Part shown: piece by piece, positions 12,985-25,755 of the stretch | Layout: every line of letters begins with the position of its first letter | How positions within the stretch are numbered: position 1 is the stretch's first letter | Assembly (NCBI RefSeq): GCF_018687715.1 | Contig: NC_056756.1 | Coordinates: 31,711,980 to 31,775,979, forward strand | Reading direction: 5' to 3' | DNA: 64,000 nt | DNA from: Carya illinoinensis | Taxonomy: Eukaryota; Streptophyta; Magnoliopsida; Fagales; Juglandaceae | Notes under the pieces: generated by a model | What the model saw: only the letters and a program-made list of their open reading frames with translations | Database searches by the model: none | Told to the model about the DNA's origin: nothing | Made by a program: the position numbers and the translations under genes

Positions 12985-15900
12985 CATTGCTAGAAATAAA
13001 TTGCAGGGGAGAATAATGGGTGACGAAGAAGAAACAAAATGTGGGAGCTTGACCCTTTTATTGAAGTAGTGTTCTGCTTTCCTTTTATTAGTCACCATCT
13101 GCATTTTTGCTTCTTCCATTCTTTCCTCCAACATGTCAATATGTTCTTCCAACCCTTTGTTATTAGACTCTTTGTCATAGTGCTAGACTCAGAAACTTCT
13201 CATTCCAACTTCCACTAGCACTAATACTTTGCTTCCATAAGTTAGGGAAAAATGGGTTTCTTTTATTGGAGTTTTAGTGGTTATTCCATATGCCCATTAA
13301 ACTTATAGAAGTTCCCTTGCCCAAGGTCCCTTTTTGTTTGTCAGCTTCTCCTTTAGGATCCCTAGTAGCGTTTTATTGGTTGCCTCGCCTAGTTTGTTGG
13401 CTTGGGGGTGTCTCGAGGAGGATTATTTGATTTGATTCCTAGCTCATCATACTAATCATGATAATGGTCTAAATCAACCTACCGCCCATGTTTTTGAAAT
13501 GATGCTTCGTGGTTTGTTGAATCCATATACAATCACTTTCCATAGGAATCTGATGATGCTATTAGTCATGATCGTCGTTAGGGCCTCTGCTTCTATCTAT
13601 TTCGTGAAGTAATCCACGGTGATGATGATAAACTTCACTCCTCCTTTTCCCAATGGCATAGGTCTTCTGGCGACATGAAGGATGTTAGTTCTTTTGGCAA
13701 GCAATGAGGCACCAGTGCATATAGCTAACATTTTGTACACTGCCTAACAAATTCCTCTGCGTCTTTGAGGGCGTGAGGCCATACCCTCATGACCTTTCCT
13801 ACTAGAGCTCTCCTACTAGAGTGACTCCCGCACACCTCTTCATAGGGGTCTAATTGGTCTGGTTTGATTCAGTTTTGGATAAAATTTAGGACCTAATTGG
13901 TATGTGCCGGTTTTGTATTTTTAAAAATCGATTACGCACCTATTACCTCCTAAACCAGTACGTCCAGTTTTACCGGTTCCGGTCCGGTTTGGTCCGATTT
14001 TCTGGTTTTAATATACTAAGTATATTAGTATTACTAATGTATTTATAAAAAAAAATATATATTGAGAATTTATTAGGTAATAAAATGTATTTAATATATA
14101 TATATTTTATATTTAAAATATATGATCAAATAAATATTCATGTTTAAGATTAAAATGTTATGTTATAGATTAAAATATATTATTTCATACATAATTATAT
14201 ATAATATTAAAAATTAATAAAATATATCTAATATGTACGTAAATAGGTCTAGTTCGGTGTTGGAAAACATAAAACCTATTCTAGACTGGATTTGACTGGT
14301 TTTTAAAATAAAAAAACCGATTCTGATCTGAACTGATCGAAAACCGGACCGAACCAACCGGTCCGCTCCGGTTTTCTGGTTTGTCAGTTTATTCTTACAC
14401 TCCTACCCCTTCATGTCTTTTTGTTATCACGTATTGTGCTTCCTCTAACGAGATGCATCTCAAGAGAGGTGCGGAGAAGCATTGTTTTTCAAATGCTTGA
14501 TTATATTCTTCATTCCAAGACTAGACCTTCCTCAGCACTTTGAATTAAGGCAAAGATTTGTCTATTGATTTGGAGACAAATCTATTAAGTGTTACCATCC
14601 ATCAGATTAACTTTTATATTTCGGGGTAGCTTCATGTCGATTATCACCCTAATCTTTTCAGGATGGTCTCTATTCCTCTTTCTGAGATCATGAAACCTAA
14701 GAATTTGCTTGAGTCCACAACAAAGGTGTGTTTTGTCAGGTTGAGCTTCATCTTGTATTTCTACAGCATAGTGAAAGTTTCCTGTAGGTCAGCTATGTGG
14801 AGCTCGGGTTCCTTGCTCTTGACAAGTAGATCACCCACATAAACTTCCATGTTTCGACTGATCTGATTTTTGAACATGTAGTTCACCAATCTTTGATACA
14901 TGGCCCTGACATTCTTTTTTTAAGGGAATCACATGGTAGCAATATAGTCCATGATTTGTGATAAAAGAAGTCTTCTCCTAATCATATGGGTTCATTCGAG
15001 TTTGGTTGTATCCAGAATAGACATCCATGAAACTCAGTATTCGATGACCTGCCAGGGAGTATACTATCAGGTTGATACGCTGAAAGGGGAAGTTATCTTT
15101 TGTGCATGCTTTGTTTTAATAGGTGAAGTCAACACATATTCTCCACTTGCCATTTAACTTCTTTACCCAAACTACATTGGAGAGCCATTCCACTGCTTCA
15201 GCTATTGCTGCGTATTTTTCAATGCTAAAGCTCTTTCACTTTTGTAGGACCTTTTTGGCTTTGGGACTTACAAAGAGGCAATGCTCAATGACTTCATTAT
15301 CGATTCATGTCTTCATGGTTCCAGGTGAACACGTCTTTGTGTGAGGTTCATTGGCCCCCGCTTGCCTTATGCTTTTCTCATCCCTCATTTTGACCTCATG
15401 CTCAATGAGTTTGGGTGGTGGCGGTGGTGGAGCTTTGCTGAACCCTAAACTTTCTAGTACTTTTACGTCCCTTCCTCCACTCTTGAGCTCCTGTACGTAG
15501 CATTCTCATGCCAATTCTTGCTTGCCGATTACTTCTCCTACTCTCACCTCTATCGAGAAATTCATTTTCAAGTGGTAGGTGAAAGTAATGGCCTTTAAGT
15601 TATTCAAGGTTGGTTGCTTGATGATGGTGTTATACAAGGAGTGGGCCTTAACTACAAAGAAACCGGTCATCGTGGTGGCTATGCAAGGCCCTATTCCAGC
15701 AGATATAGGCAGTGTTATGGTACCTACGGGTTGGACCTTGTCTCCCGAGAACCCTTTTAGCGGCATGGGTGAAGGGCATAGTGGCTCGGGTCAACTCCCA
15801 TCTTTATAAAAGCATCCCATAAAAGGACATCAACCAAGTTTCCAATGTCGATTAGAATTCTCCGAGTAGTGTAGTTGGCCACAAGCAACATCACACTACC

Positions 15901-17200
15901 AGTGCCTTATCTTGGGGGTATTGGGCCCCTTTGCAATCTTTGTTACCAAAGGATGTGGCGACCGTCTTTTAGCCCATTGCTTGCTTTGGTGACCTCTCCA
16001 TGCTAAACACTTCTTTGTATTTGGCCTTTCGGGCGTGTGCCTTTTTGCTCGAGGAATTCAGCTCGCCTACGATGAATCCTCCCTTAATTGTCCAGATCTC
16101 ACCTAGAGGTGCATTGTTCCTATTAGGGCTTTGGCGAGGAGCGTCCTCAGGGTTTCCTTGCATTGTCCTTTTTCGCTTCAAGCTTTCACTTTTATATAGC
16201 CTTTGGGTTTGCTCTAGGCCTCTCTTTGATAACTGTACTCTAGGTGAGTAATGTTGAGTAATTAACTGCTCAAACTCCCCTTTCTCCCTCATTGTTTCTA
16301 TCTTCATTTTTAAAGTGTAGTAATCTTCTGTCCTATGCCCGTCCATATGGTGGTAGGTACAGAAGTGGCGGGTTCTCTTGTTTTGATTATCATTGCCCTG
16401 CACATGCTTCTCACCTCTTGTCTGCACATTTAGACTCGCATGCGTTGACCTTAAATTTTGATTTCAGGAGGGTGCACCTCCGTCTCTCCTTCTATCATAC
16501 TAGCTTTTCCTTGCCTTCTCTTGATCTTTTCTGCCGCTTACTCTTTTCGAGCTACTCTCTACTTGCTCAGACCTCCTTGGACTGGTTAAGGCCCTGAGAC
16601 TATCTTTGGTGTTGATGAAGTCATTCGTCCTATCCATGAATGCCCGTAATGTTGTTGAGACTTTTCTTGCTAACTTCTTCATGAATGGGTTCTTGAGCCA
16701 AATACCTCCTAAGAGGGTTGCTAGTGTAATCTTCTCGTCTTGACCATCCACCATCATGCACTCATCTTTAAATCTAGGGAGATAGGCCTTTAACCTTTTG
16801 TCCTCCCATAGCTTGACAGTCAAGAGGTACATTGCTGTAGGAAAAGTTGGTGTTGTTAAGTAGGTGGTCAACATATGAGGATGTGCCTATCTTTTTTACC
16901 ATGTCCTCATATTTTCCCATGAGATTGCACAGGTCTTGGTGCATCTTCCTTTTCTCCTCGTCATCGAAGTTCAATCTGCAAGCATTTTATGACTTTGCCT
17001 TGTTTCTCTCTATGGCTTGATGCAACATTTTCTACACTTCTTTGCCTAAGAGCTCTAGTCATCCTCCATAGTCTCTCTTCCATTTCTATGAACCTTCCCT
17101 CCATCATGATGTTTTCTTGTTCGCTCGTTGTTGTAGTTTCTTGATTGTGTATTGCTTGATAACGTGTCATTGTAGGTATACGAAAGGTATGATGAGATTT
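12985..17200 (-). mobile_element. Degenerate Ty3/gypsy retrotransposon (unit 1 copy)
   Basis: Minus-strand remnants follow the order gag, protease, reverse transcriptase, integrase. Gag: YLPRFKDECMMVDGQDEKIT (16500-16874) and a zinc-knuckle-like CTYHHMDGHRTEDYY (15969-16427). Protease-linker region: PVGTITLPISAGIGP (15506-15766). Reverse transcriptase: 14700-15200, where the catalytic YVDD is YVGD (about 14825-14860). Integrase: 13010-13835, with RALVGKVMRVWPHALKDAEE and a decayed DYFTKW-type core, ending in a LLEERxEEAK...KRVK C-terminal region at 13010-13152. RNase H is mostly gone. A hAT MITE splits it at 13843-14405. Many stops and frameshifts; no LTR pair is visible. Sequence right of 17170 to about 17970 may be leader or 5' LTR. 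Confidence 0.85.
13835..14413. mobile_element. hAT MITE inserted in the gypsy element (unit 1)
   Basis: The element 13843-14405 (563 bp) begins TAGGGGTCTAATTGG and ends TTACACTCCTA, inverted repeats of about 11 bp. It is flanked by 8-bp near-identical direct repeats CCTCTTCA (13835-13842) and CCCCTTCA (14406-14413), as expected for hAT. The subterminal regions are rich in CCGGTTT/AAACCGG motifs and the centre is AT-rich. Non-coding. The orthologous insertion is at 28063-28637. Confidence 0.9.
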
Positions 17201-17599
17201 TAAAAATCAATGACACTAACTATTGTGGATGTGTTTCATACTCTTGCGAATGATCTCTAGCAACCTGCACCACAAAGGAAAGAGGGGCTCTGTGTGGTGA
17301 GGAACACATCTAATGCCTAAGTTAGTAAGAATTGAGTGTATGGAGTGTTTTTGTTTTTAGATCATGATGTTATCTTTGGTATGTGCTTTAGCCTTCACTT
17401 ACCATTGATTAGTCATTTTAGAGTATAGATTATGTGGTTTAGACCTTTCATTAGGGTATTATAAGTGGTTCTTTGACCTTCACTTATATACACTTAGTGG
17501 TCAATTGGTTAAGCTTGCCTTAGAGTCTAATCCACTCTAGTCCTTACTGGGTTGCGCATCACATTTGCGATATGCTAGATACTGTGCTGAGAGGAATTA
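17201..17599. other. Sequence adjoining the gypsy 5' end
   Basis: Shared with unit 2 (31470-32078). It lies upstream of gag on the minus strand and is probably the leader or part of the 5' LTR, but no LTR boundary can be fixed because the other LTR is missing. Around 17497 is the empty site of the MITE found only in unit 2. Confidence 0.4.
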
Positions 17600-17799
17600 G
17601 GCCTAGTTTAGTTACCAAATACTAAACTATCTAATCTTTACAATTTTTTCAAATTTTCAAATAAAATATAATAAATAATTCAAAATTTTTTAATTCTAAA
17701 ATAAAATTAATATTAAAATATTATATTATAACAATATTTTATTTAACTTTCAACTAAATATCTTATCTCATCTCATCTCTTCTCACAAATGAGGCATTA
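17597..17799. mobile_element. PIF/Harbinger-like MITE (unit 1)
   Basis: Element 17600-17796 starts GGCCTAGTTT and ends AAATGAGGCA, flanked by TTA on both sides (17597-17599, 17797-17799). The interior has TTTTTTCAAATTTTCAAATA and TCTCATCTCATC, a composition shared by the MITEs at 31770, 32081, 55476 and 63380. The same copy is present in unit 2. Confidence 0.7.
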
Positions 17800-17973
17800 A
17801 TGTACCTAGCAAGTATCAAAGATTATTACCTTTTGTCCGTTTAGACTTGAAATTTGCATTAATGCTTCTTGGCAATTGCAGCCTTGGTTTCCACTAGTTA
17901 GGCTTATGGCCTTGGGTTTATAGTCCTTTATGATGTAGTGTTCGACCCAATTTCCGAGAGGGAACCTTTTGAT

Positions 17974-18141
17974 TAGGACTGTTCATCCAGGCCAGATTTT
18001 TTTCCGGCCCAATACGGAACCCGGATAATCTGGTTCCGGCTCGGATCTGATCCAGGCCGGAACCCGCATTACAAAAATCTGGACCAATCCGATCTATGCG
18101 GGTTATGAAACCCGAGTACCGGATTTTAAACCTGGAACCCT

Positions 18142-18200
<59 letters not shown>

Positions 18201-18346
18201 CCGGGTCCATGCTTCTCTATCTCTCTTCTCGCCTTCTCTCTCTCTCTCTAGATCTCTTCTCTAGGTGGGAGGTTTCTTTCGTATCAAGAGTGTGTTGGGG
18301 AAGCCGAAACCCTAGCCATCATTGCCGGTGACTAGCCGAAACCCTA
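17974..18346. mobile_element. hAT-like fragment at the unit 1/unit 2 boundary
   Basis: It begins TAGGACTGTTCATCC, a hAT-type end, and carries CGG-rich subterminal words (GGCCCAATACGGAACCCGG), a 55-bp (CT)n tract (18144-18198) and an AAACCCTAG box. It then stops abruptly: at GAAACCCTA the sequence joins TTGTACAC (18347-18354) and the hAT-derived region X. The 8 bp before its left end (cttttgat) do not match TTGTACAC, so it is not a simple insertion. It is a chimeric junction between two hAT-type elements. The same structure recurs at 32459-32796. Confidence 0.65.
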
Positions 18347-21088
18347 TTGTACACATGTTATAAAATATATATTTATCATATATACTAGTATAGTTATATA
18401 GTTATATAATTAAAACTTATATAGTTAAATTCAATAATATACTAGTAGCTAGCTCTAAAATAATATATTTATACTATAATATAAATAGACTAATGATAGT
18501 TTAGTATATATAAACATCATAGTATTACTACCATACTACCAAGCATAGAAATAAGTTAGACACTAGTATTTAGATAAGTCTAGTATAATAAGTTAATAAC
18601 ACATACTAATTTACTAAAGTTTAATAATATGCAATTAGACACTAGAAATAAGTCTAGTGTAGAAATAAGTTATTAATAAGTTAGATACTAATATAATAGA
18701 ATAACATGTAATTAAACATTAAAAATAATATGTAATACTATAGTATGATAATATGTAATTAGACACTATAGTATAAGTCTAGTATAAAAATAATTTAGAT
18801 ATTAGCGTAGAAGTAAATTAGTAGTAAATGCTTTAGTTTTAGTTTTCATTTTTATGGAAAATCTGAAATTTGAAAGGCCACATTTTTTTTTAATGGGCTA
18901 AATATGAAGCTAAAAAAACAAAAAAAACACCCAAAGTTAAAAGCCTAAATCTAAATTCAATCCAACTCCACTCTGACAAGTCGGAGTAGTTCAGATTTGA
19001 ACTCCAACAAAATCGAAGTCGGATTTAGGAGAATCTAACTTCGACTAAGTCAATGCTCACCCCTAGCTACATGTCCTGATTTATTAGTTTATACTAGTCT
19101 TAGATCTTTAAAATATGCTCAATATGACCATCTACAAACGTTATATGAGTCCCATGTACTGTGATGTGTTGGTATTGTCTTTCGTATGTGAGTTCTAATA
19201 CTAGGTATAAGTTTCAAATAGACAAGTTCTGCGTAGGCCATCTATAAAAAAGAATATTTTTTTATACTTTTTTAATGTGGATCCACTTTTTTACAAAGGC
19301 AGCTTGCGCATGATTTGTCTATTTGAAATTTATATAAATCATCTATCTTTGTATTTTTCAATTATCCACAAAGCTCTCATTGGTCTAAGAGTCTAATTGG
19401 TATACTTTCCTTTAAGAATAATAATATATATATACAAGTTTAAAAATGTACAAACTTCATGTATTATTTTTATAAAAAAAAAATGGACTTCATCGTGAAA
19501 AAAGTGTGAAAAATCTACCTTTTTACGAAAAATTTCACTTTTTTTTTTTACAAAAGACTTGTAATTTTAAGACTTATCCATAACATTAATCATTTTTGAA
19601 AACCATAGTCAACATACTCAATTACCTTGGTTAAAAAAAAAAAAAAAACGGATTTTCAGATCATGCTAACATTATAGCAACCTATAGAAACGTAATTTCT
19701 GCTGGCCGGTGAGTGGTTGATGAGGTACCATCCAGCTATGACTATCGTAAAATTAAAGCATTCCAAAACATTATAGATTGCTGAATCAATCGTCCTTGTG
19801 GCGAGCCTTTTCTTGACACCCAATTATATAGTCAAGGAAAACCCAATGAGGGCATGAATTTTTCTCAATTTTCTACATTTTTTTTTTCTTGTAGATGTAT
19901 CCGTGATAAATGTGCTGGTTTTATTTCAATACCTCACCCCACTTGGACCATCAATTAATATGTCCTTTTTAGGGAAAAAGAAAACAAAGAACATGATAAA
20001 TACAAAAGCAATGCTATATATATATATATGGCCAATTTGCATTGCCTTGGAAGTCTTTCAGAGACCAAAAAAGTTTGGAATAAAGGGGTGAAAGTAATGG
20101 GAAAGGGGTGCATTTTCTTCAGCTTAACTTACATATGCCTTCCTGCCAACCTATCACCTTACTTTGCGTGGCTACTACGATGATGGGTACTTCACATTTA
20201 CCACGCTCAAACCACAAAGTGACTCCATGTTAAAATAGGAAAATCATACCATATATGTCACTTAAGTTTGTCTCCTCAATTTGACTGTTCATACTTTTTA
20301 TTTTATTTTTTTACTTAATAATTAAGGAAGTGTTTATTAATGTATTGATATTTTTTTAAAAATGTTTAATGATGTTGAATTTTTTATTTTATTTAAAAAA
20401 AGTACAATTTACACTAAGAACACATCCAGTGGGCAAATCTAGTTGGTATAGTAGAACTAGCCTTTAAAATAACTCACTCACATCATCCACCCCTTCCTCA
20501 ATTGGTAATGTCATCACTAATGCATGGTAGTCAATAATGCGTTGCGTTTTCGTGGCAAAAAGAGTTCAATAAACCCTCTTTTTTCCTTTTATATAAAAAA
20601 AAAGAAAACCAATTCCATGCAGGGGCCTTGTTATTGATATGCTCTTGTGATAGAATTCATAGTTCCTTCAACTAAATTAGGAAAAAACATTAATATGAAT
20701 AAAAATTCTAAATCTTAAAAAGGAAAAAAAAAAGCATTTGATCCAGAATTGGCCAAAAATCAATTTAACAATCTAAATCTGGAGAATGATACATTGATAC
20801 CTTAACATTTCTGGTCAATTATTTAACAAAAGTTTGTTAAATGCAATGTCATTATCTTTTTCAATTTCTTTTCTTTTTTTTTTTTTTTTTTTTCATAGGA
20901 ACTGAATTAAAATCCACTAAACATCTTATCAAAATCCACTAAACATCGTATTAACTCCATGTCACTTAAAAAAAATTATTTCATACGTACCTAAATGGTC
21001 CATCTTTCAAAGAGCATGGTATCACTATCATCCCCTGGTGCATGTGTCGGCAAGATGCCACATTTTTATTCCCGGCAAGATGCCATCA
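18347..21088. other. Region X of unit 2 (upstream of GH5 copy 2)
   Basis: Colinear with unit 1 but lacking the solo LTR and the LINE. 18347-19065 is the right part of the hAT-like element seen at 1354-5429, ending CTCACCCCTA; the rest is AT-rich upstream sequence. Close to the gene about 270 bp present in copies 1 and 3 are missing: CATTTTTATTCCCGGCAAG (21061-21079) joins straight to ATGCCATCATATAAATAGG. Confidence 0.7.
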
Positions 21089-21096
21089 TATAAATA
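21089..21096 (+). promoter_or_regulatory. TATA box of GH5 copy 2
   Basis: TATAAATA 68 bp before the ATG, in the same conserved core as the other copies. Sequence directly upstream differs because of the promoter deletion. Confidence 0.7.
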
Positions 21097-21156
21097 GGTG
21101 TACCAGTTGATCTCCACCTTCCCTAGTACTCCATACTCCATAGTCCAAAAATTAAT

Positions 21157-23979
21157 ATGGGGAGGTTCTTCTTTTTCTCCTTCCTCTCTCTTCTATGGGT
21201 TCCTATAATCTTCCCCACTGTCATGGCCTTGCCACTATACACCAATTCACGGTGGATCGTCGACGGAGAAGGGCAAAGGGTGAAGTTGGCATGCCTGAAC
21301 TGGGTTTCACACATGGAAGTCGTGGTGGCTGAGGGCCTTAGTAAGCAGCCCGTGGATGCCATCTCTGGGAGGATTAAGTCCATGGGATTTAATTGTGTTA
21401 GGCTCACTTGGCCTCTTTTCTTGGCCACCAATGACTCTCTGGCTTCTCTCACTGTGCGGCAGTCCTTTCAGAATCTTGGGCTGTCTGAATCCATTGCCGG
21501 AATCCAAGCCAACAACCCCTCCATCCTTGATCTTTCTCTCATACAAGCATTCCAGGTTACGACAAAATACCTATATATTCTTCTTTTCGAAATTTATTCT
21601 CTTACCAGCACAACATTCAAGGAAGAAAACGAATGCGAGAAAAACAAACCATGAAGGAATTGGACATTGTTAGTTTTTGTTTATGATATGTAAGTTTCAG
21701 ATCAGACTAGGACAAACAAGGGAACTCGGTTGGGTTCTTCACGGGTTTGGTTTACTGCACAATGAGCTCAGCTTAGGTGTATGTAGTCTTTGTAAGTTTG
21801 TAGTCATAGTAACCAACAGGATGCGGCCACGTAGGCATTTGAAACTGTCCACTCGATACCCTAATCTCCCCACTCCCTCCTAATTAATGTTCGATACCCT
21901 CATCAAATAAAGAAGATAATGAGATCTAGATACTGTCTGCATTTTGGTGATTTTCAAGATTGTCACTTTCCATTAAAACTGATCCCATGCACTTGCGTTT
22001 CTTTGGAGCAAAGAATAAATGCTATAGGCTATAGATTTAATAGAAATTGACGATAATAAGTATGATAACAATGACAATTAGGCTGATGGCGATGCCCAGT
22101 TGCCCATGACAAAGATACTTATGTTGGTATACTTTTAACTTTCTTCCAAGTGATACAATATTCTAAACCCATTTGCATTTGCTTCACACTTCAAAATATT
22201 ATCTTAATATATCTTTCAACTTTCATGGGCAGATATATCCTTATCTATGTGCTATGGTAGTCTCGCATAATTACTTGAAGTGAAATGCTTTAGCCACAAA
22301 GAGATTTTACAAAAATAAATCTACAAACTGACGTAACTTAATGTGATACGTTAGATTGTAAAATTACTTTTATTATAAAGTAGCTAGATTTAATATATCA
22401 TATGAAGTTATGTCAGTTTGTGATTTACTTTTAAAAGATCTTTTTGTGGTTACAACACTTCTCATAAATGAAGGGACCTATTTACATGTATATATAAATA
22501 ATATTCTTATAATATTGGTCAAAATGTTTGTATCTTAGGCGGTGGTGTCTAGCTTGGGAACTAACAACATGATGGTCATATTGGACAATCACATAAGCAA
22601 GCCAGGTTGGTGTTGCAGTGCCTCTGATCGCAATGGCTTCTTTGGAGATGAGTATTTCAACCCTGACCTCTGGGTCAAAGGGCTAACTCGGACGGCCAGA
22701 ATCTTCAACGACGTGGCCAATGTGGTTGGGATGAGCTTGAGGAATGAGCTTCGAGGCACCAGACAGAACGTTAATGATTGGTACAGGTAGTACTATACTA
22801 TATTCTCATCTTCATTAATGGTACATGATGGGATTTGTTTCTTTTCGTTTAGTTCTTTGTTGTGCTCTTCATATCAAAATTTTAGTTTTCATAATGAAAT
22901 CTTGAACTAGGTACATGCAGAAAGGAGCAGAAGCAGTGCATTCAGCAAACCCGGATGTTCTGGTAATTCTCTCCGGTCTGAACTATGACAAGGACTTGTC
23001 GTTCATCCGCGATCAACCAGTAGACATCACATTTATTGGGAAGCTAGTATATGAGATGCATTGGTACGGGTTTACGGATGGGAAGGCATGGGAATCTGGG
23101 AACCCCAATCAAGTGTGTGGGAGAGTGGTGGATAACATGATGAGATTATCAGGGTTCTTGCTGGAGCAGGGCTGGCCATTGTTCGTGAGTGAATTTGGAA
23201 TAGACTTGAGAGGAACAGTTGTGAATGACAACAGGTATTTCAATTGCTTCATGGCCGTGGCTGCAGAACATGACCTGGATTGGGCACTCTGGACACTTGT
23301 TGGAAGTTATTATTTGAGAGAGGGAGTCATTGGGTTGAGTGAGTACTATGGGGTGCTTGATTCGAATTGGCGTGATATCAGAAATCCAAGCTTCTTGAAA
23401 AGAATCTCTACTCTGCAATCTCCCTTTCAAGGTATAATGGTTTAATGTAATCCTCCTTTTCAAGGTATATATATTCTACATTAGTCTATAGACTTGGAAT
23501 GACTTGTCCCAGGATGTACTCAATTTTGACTTGTAGGGCCAGGCCTTGAAGAAACTAATCGACACAAAGTAATTTTCCATCCATTAACAGGTTTTTGTGT
23601 CCTAAGAAAATCCCTCATGGAACCGCTCAGGTTGGGTCCCTGCACCGACTCTGAAGCCTGGAGCTATACATCCCAGAAGAATTTGAAACTAATGGGAACA
23701 CTTTACTGCTTACAAGCAGAAGGATTGGATGATCCAGCAACACTTGGAATAATTTCCACCGTTTCTGGATCCAAATGGGAAGTCATCTCGGATTCTCAGA
23801 TGCACATCTCAACGAAGGTTGGCGATGGTACTACTGTTTGCCTAGATGTAGACTCCAGCAATAACTTAGTCACAACTACTTGCAAATGCATAAGCAGAGA
23901 CAACATGTGTGATCCAGGAAGCCAGTGGTTCAAGCTTGTTGACAGCACAAGAAGTTCAAATTCTAAAGAAATATTCTGA
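21157..23979 (+). CDS. GH5 glycoside hydrolase (cellulase family), copy 2
   Basis: Four exons with consensus splice borders and preserved phases: 21157-21555, 22539-22786, 22911-23431, 23537-23979, giving 536 residues. Signal peptide, GH5 catalytic core with Glu203 (LRNELRG) and Glu310 (VSEFG), and C-terminal trefoil-like region are all intact. Differences from copy 1 include Gln for Lys in DGEGQR, Asp for His in QPVDAIS, Trp304 for Arg, and Ser for Cys in the GIISTVSG segment of the C-terminal domain, where copies 1 and 3 have GIICTVPG. The loss of that Cys could remove a disulphide. Exon 1 is identical in sequence to copy 3 except for one extra Phe codon. The gene is predicted functional, with a shortened promoter. 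It encodes a secreted beta-glycanase by homology; the exact substrate is unknown. Confidence 0.92.
22291..22452. mobile_element. Foldback MITE in intron 1 of GH5 copy 2
   Basis: Orthologue of the element at 9349-9510: starts TAGCCACAAAGAGATTTTA, ends GATCTTTTTGTGGTTA, with inverted ACAAACTGAC/GTCAGTTTGT arms. Confidence 0.72.
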
Positions 23980-24781
23980 TAAAGTCGATATTTGCTCTGC
24001 TTGGGTAAGGATTATGTAGGGATATTTTTTAGATCAACACGAGAGCAGCAGTCACGAGGAGGAGAGCAACCAGACAAACAATTCGCAATTGATCAAGATG
24101 CATAGATAGAAATTGTGAAGCTCCTCAATGTGCCCATAACTATTAGTCCCGCTGGAAATTTCAATACACGGGAAAAAAAATAAAACCAAAAAAGAAATCT
24201 ATAACTATGAGAAAAAAAAAATCCAAAAGTTCACTTGGTTGACGAAACTAAGATTAGTGTATTGGAGCAGATTGTCTTGACTGTTAGTTTCTGGAAGTGA
24301 ATTATTGGCTCATATTCTAACGTAGCTGATTGTTTTCCCTCTAAACCAGGGCTGACGTTGTTGGTTCATACAAAATCTAGCTATTCAGCAAACAAATAAA
24401 AAAGAAGAAGAAAGAAACAAAAACTAAAACAGAAACAAAATCTAGCAGATAGCATCTAGTTCTTGCATCTTCTATGCTAACCAAGTTGATTAATTCCACA
24501 TTAATAACAGGGTGCTCCAAAGCTCAGAAACAAGAAAACAATTCTCCAAATAATCATGCTTGACAAGCTAAGATATAATTTTTAATAATTTTAATGCATG
24601 TCCTGAAAATTAGGACCCAAAGGTACACTGATGTCCAGCTTAATAAATCAGCGACAAATAATAGAAAAAGAGTTTGAAATTAACTATAGACCCAGATTCG
24701 TAACTACATGAAGTGATATAGAAGCAATTGAAGTGGGAAAGAAATTCATTCAAGTTGCAACATGGAGTTCAACCACAGATC
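23980..24781. other. Spacer downstream of GH5 copy 2
   Basis: Homologous to 38549-39355 of unit 3; missing from unit 1. It contains the presumed 3' flanks of the GH5 gene and of the proteasome remnant. No other feature seen. Confidence 0.6.
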
Positions 24782-25755
24782 TCATTCTTCCCTTGCATCT
24801 ATTCCTTCAATCACTTCCACCTTTTCTTACAATGGCGTAACCCTTGTCAATAGAACTTCTGCAAAGATGAAAAACCGATGGTACCGAAGTATCAATAGCC
24901 TGACATATGCATAAATTTGCATGCAAAATACAGGGGGTAATTATGGTCCTTGCCTAACTTAGCCCCACTAAAGAGAGGTGAAAACAAATGGAGTGAAATC
25001 TATCTAAGAAGAATCAGGGAGAAGTTGGTTATCATTTAAATAATTAAGTACAATTGTCATAGTTGCAAACCATACTTGCATCTCATCCATCATTCATTAA
25101 AAGATAATGGCCTAAACTACATGTCAATACTTCTACAAATTGACACATAGAAAATAAAGGTTTAGGATAGAATTACTAACCAGTCTTCTTGGGAAATGAA
25201 AGTTCTTTGGAACTGACATATGTGCGAGGATTTGGCAATTGGAGGTTTCTCAGGTACCCTATGTGACTCTGAGCCACAAGCATAATCAAAATTATATGTA
25301 TGAGGAGATGAAAAAAAATGCATCCAAAAAGTAAACTTATGTTCAATAGTATGAAGTGAAGAACCACAAACATCTACATTGCTTCCACTTCCTAAGTCAT
25401 TGAAAATGCTAGAGCAAATAGCCTCACACACCAAGTTTATTCCTTCTTCCTTCTACAATTTTTTTTTTTCCCAGGAAAATCATTAGCTATGGAAACATTC
25501 AAATATGTAATCTCCAGTAACTAATGACAACATAAAAGTTTCTCTTTAAGCACAACTTCAACTAAAATAATACAAGAATCTTTCCAAACCAGATTAAATC
25601 ACATAGTTTGATGTGATTGTGACATAAAAAATAAAAAGGAAAAAAGAAAAGAAACTGACTTACTCAATAGAAAATTGGATAGGCTAAAGTTCAAGTTAAA
25701 GCACTTACACCATATAGTAGAGGCTAGATAGTAGCTTATTGTCAAGCCTTCATGA
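24782..25755 (-). pseudogene. Proteasome beta-2 (PBB) 3' pseudogene fragment
   Basis: A partial copy of the last exons of the gene at 39356-41956. Exon 5 survives only as its final 15 bp (25741-25755), and the donor after it reads AT instead of GT. Exon 6 (about 25369-25452) still reads [20 protein letters not shown] but a deletion of about 15 bp removed the VITK end and its splice donor. Exon 7 (25181-25268) reads [17 protein letters not shown] with substitutions. Exon 8 (24782-24858) has a premature TAA right after LLTRVTPL. Exons 1-4 are absent because the duplicated segment ends inside exon 5. It cannot make a proteasome subunit. It lies tail-to-tail with GH5 copy 2. Confidence 0.9.
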
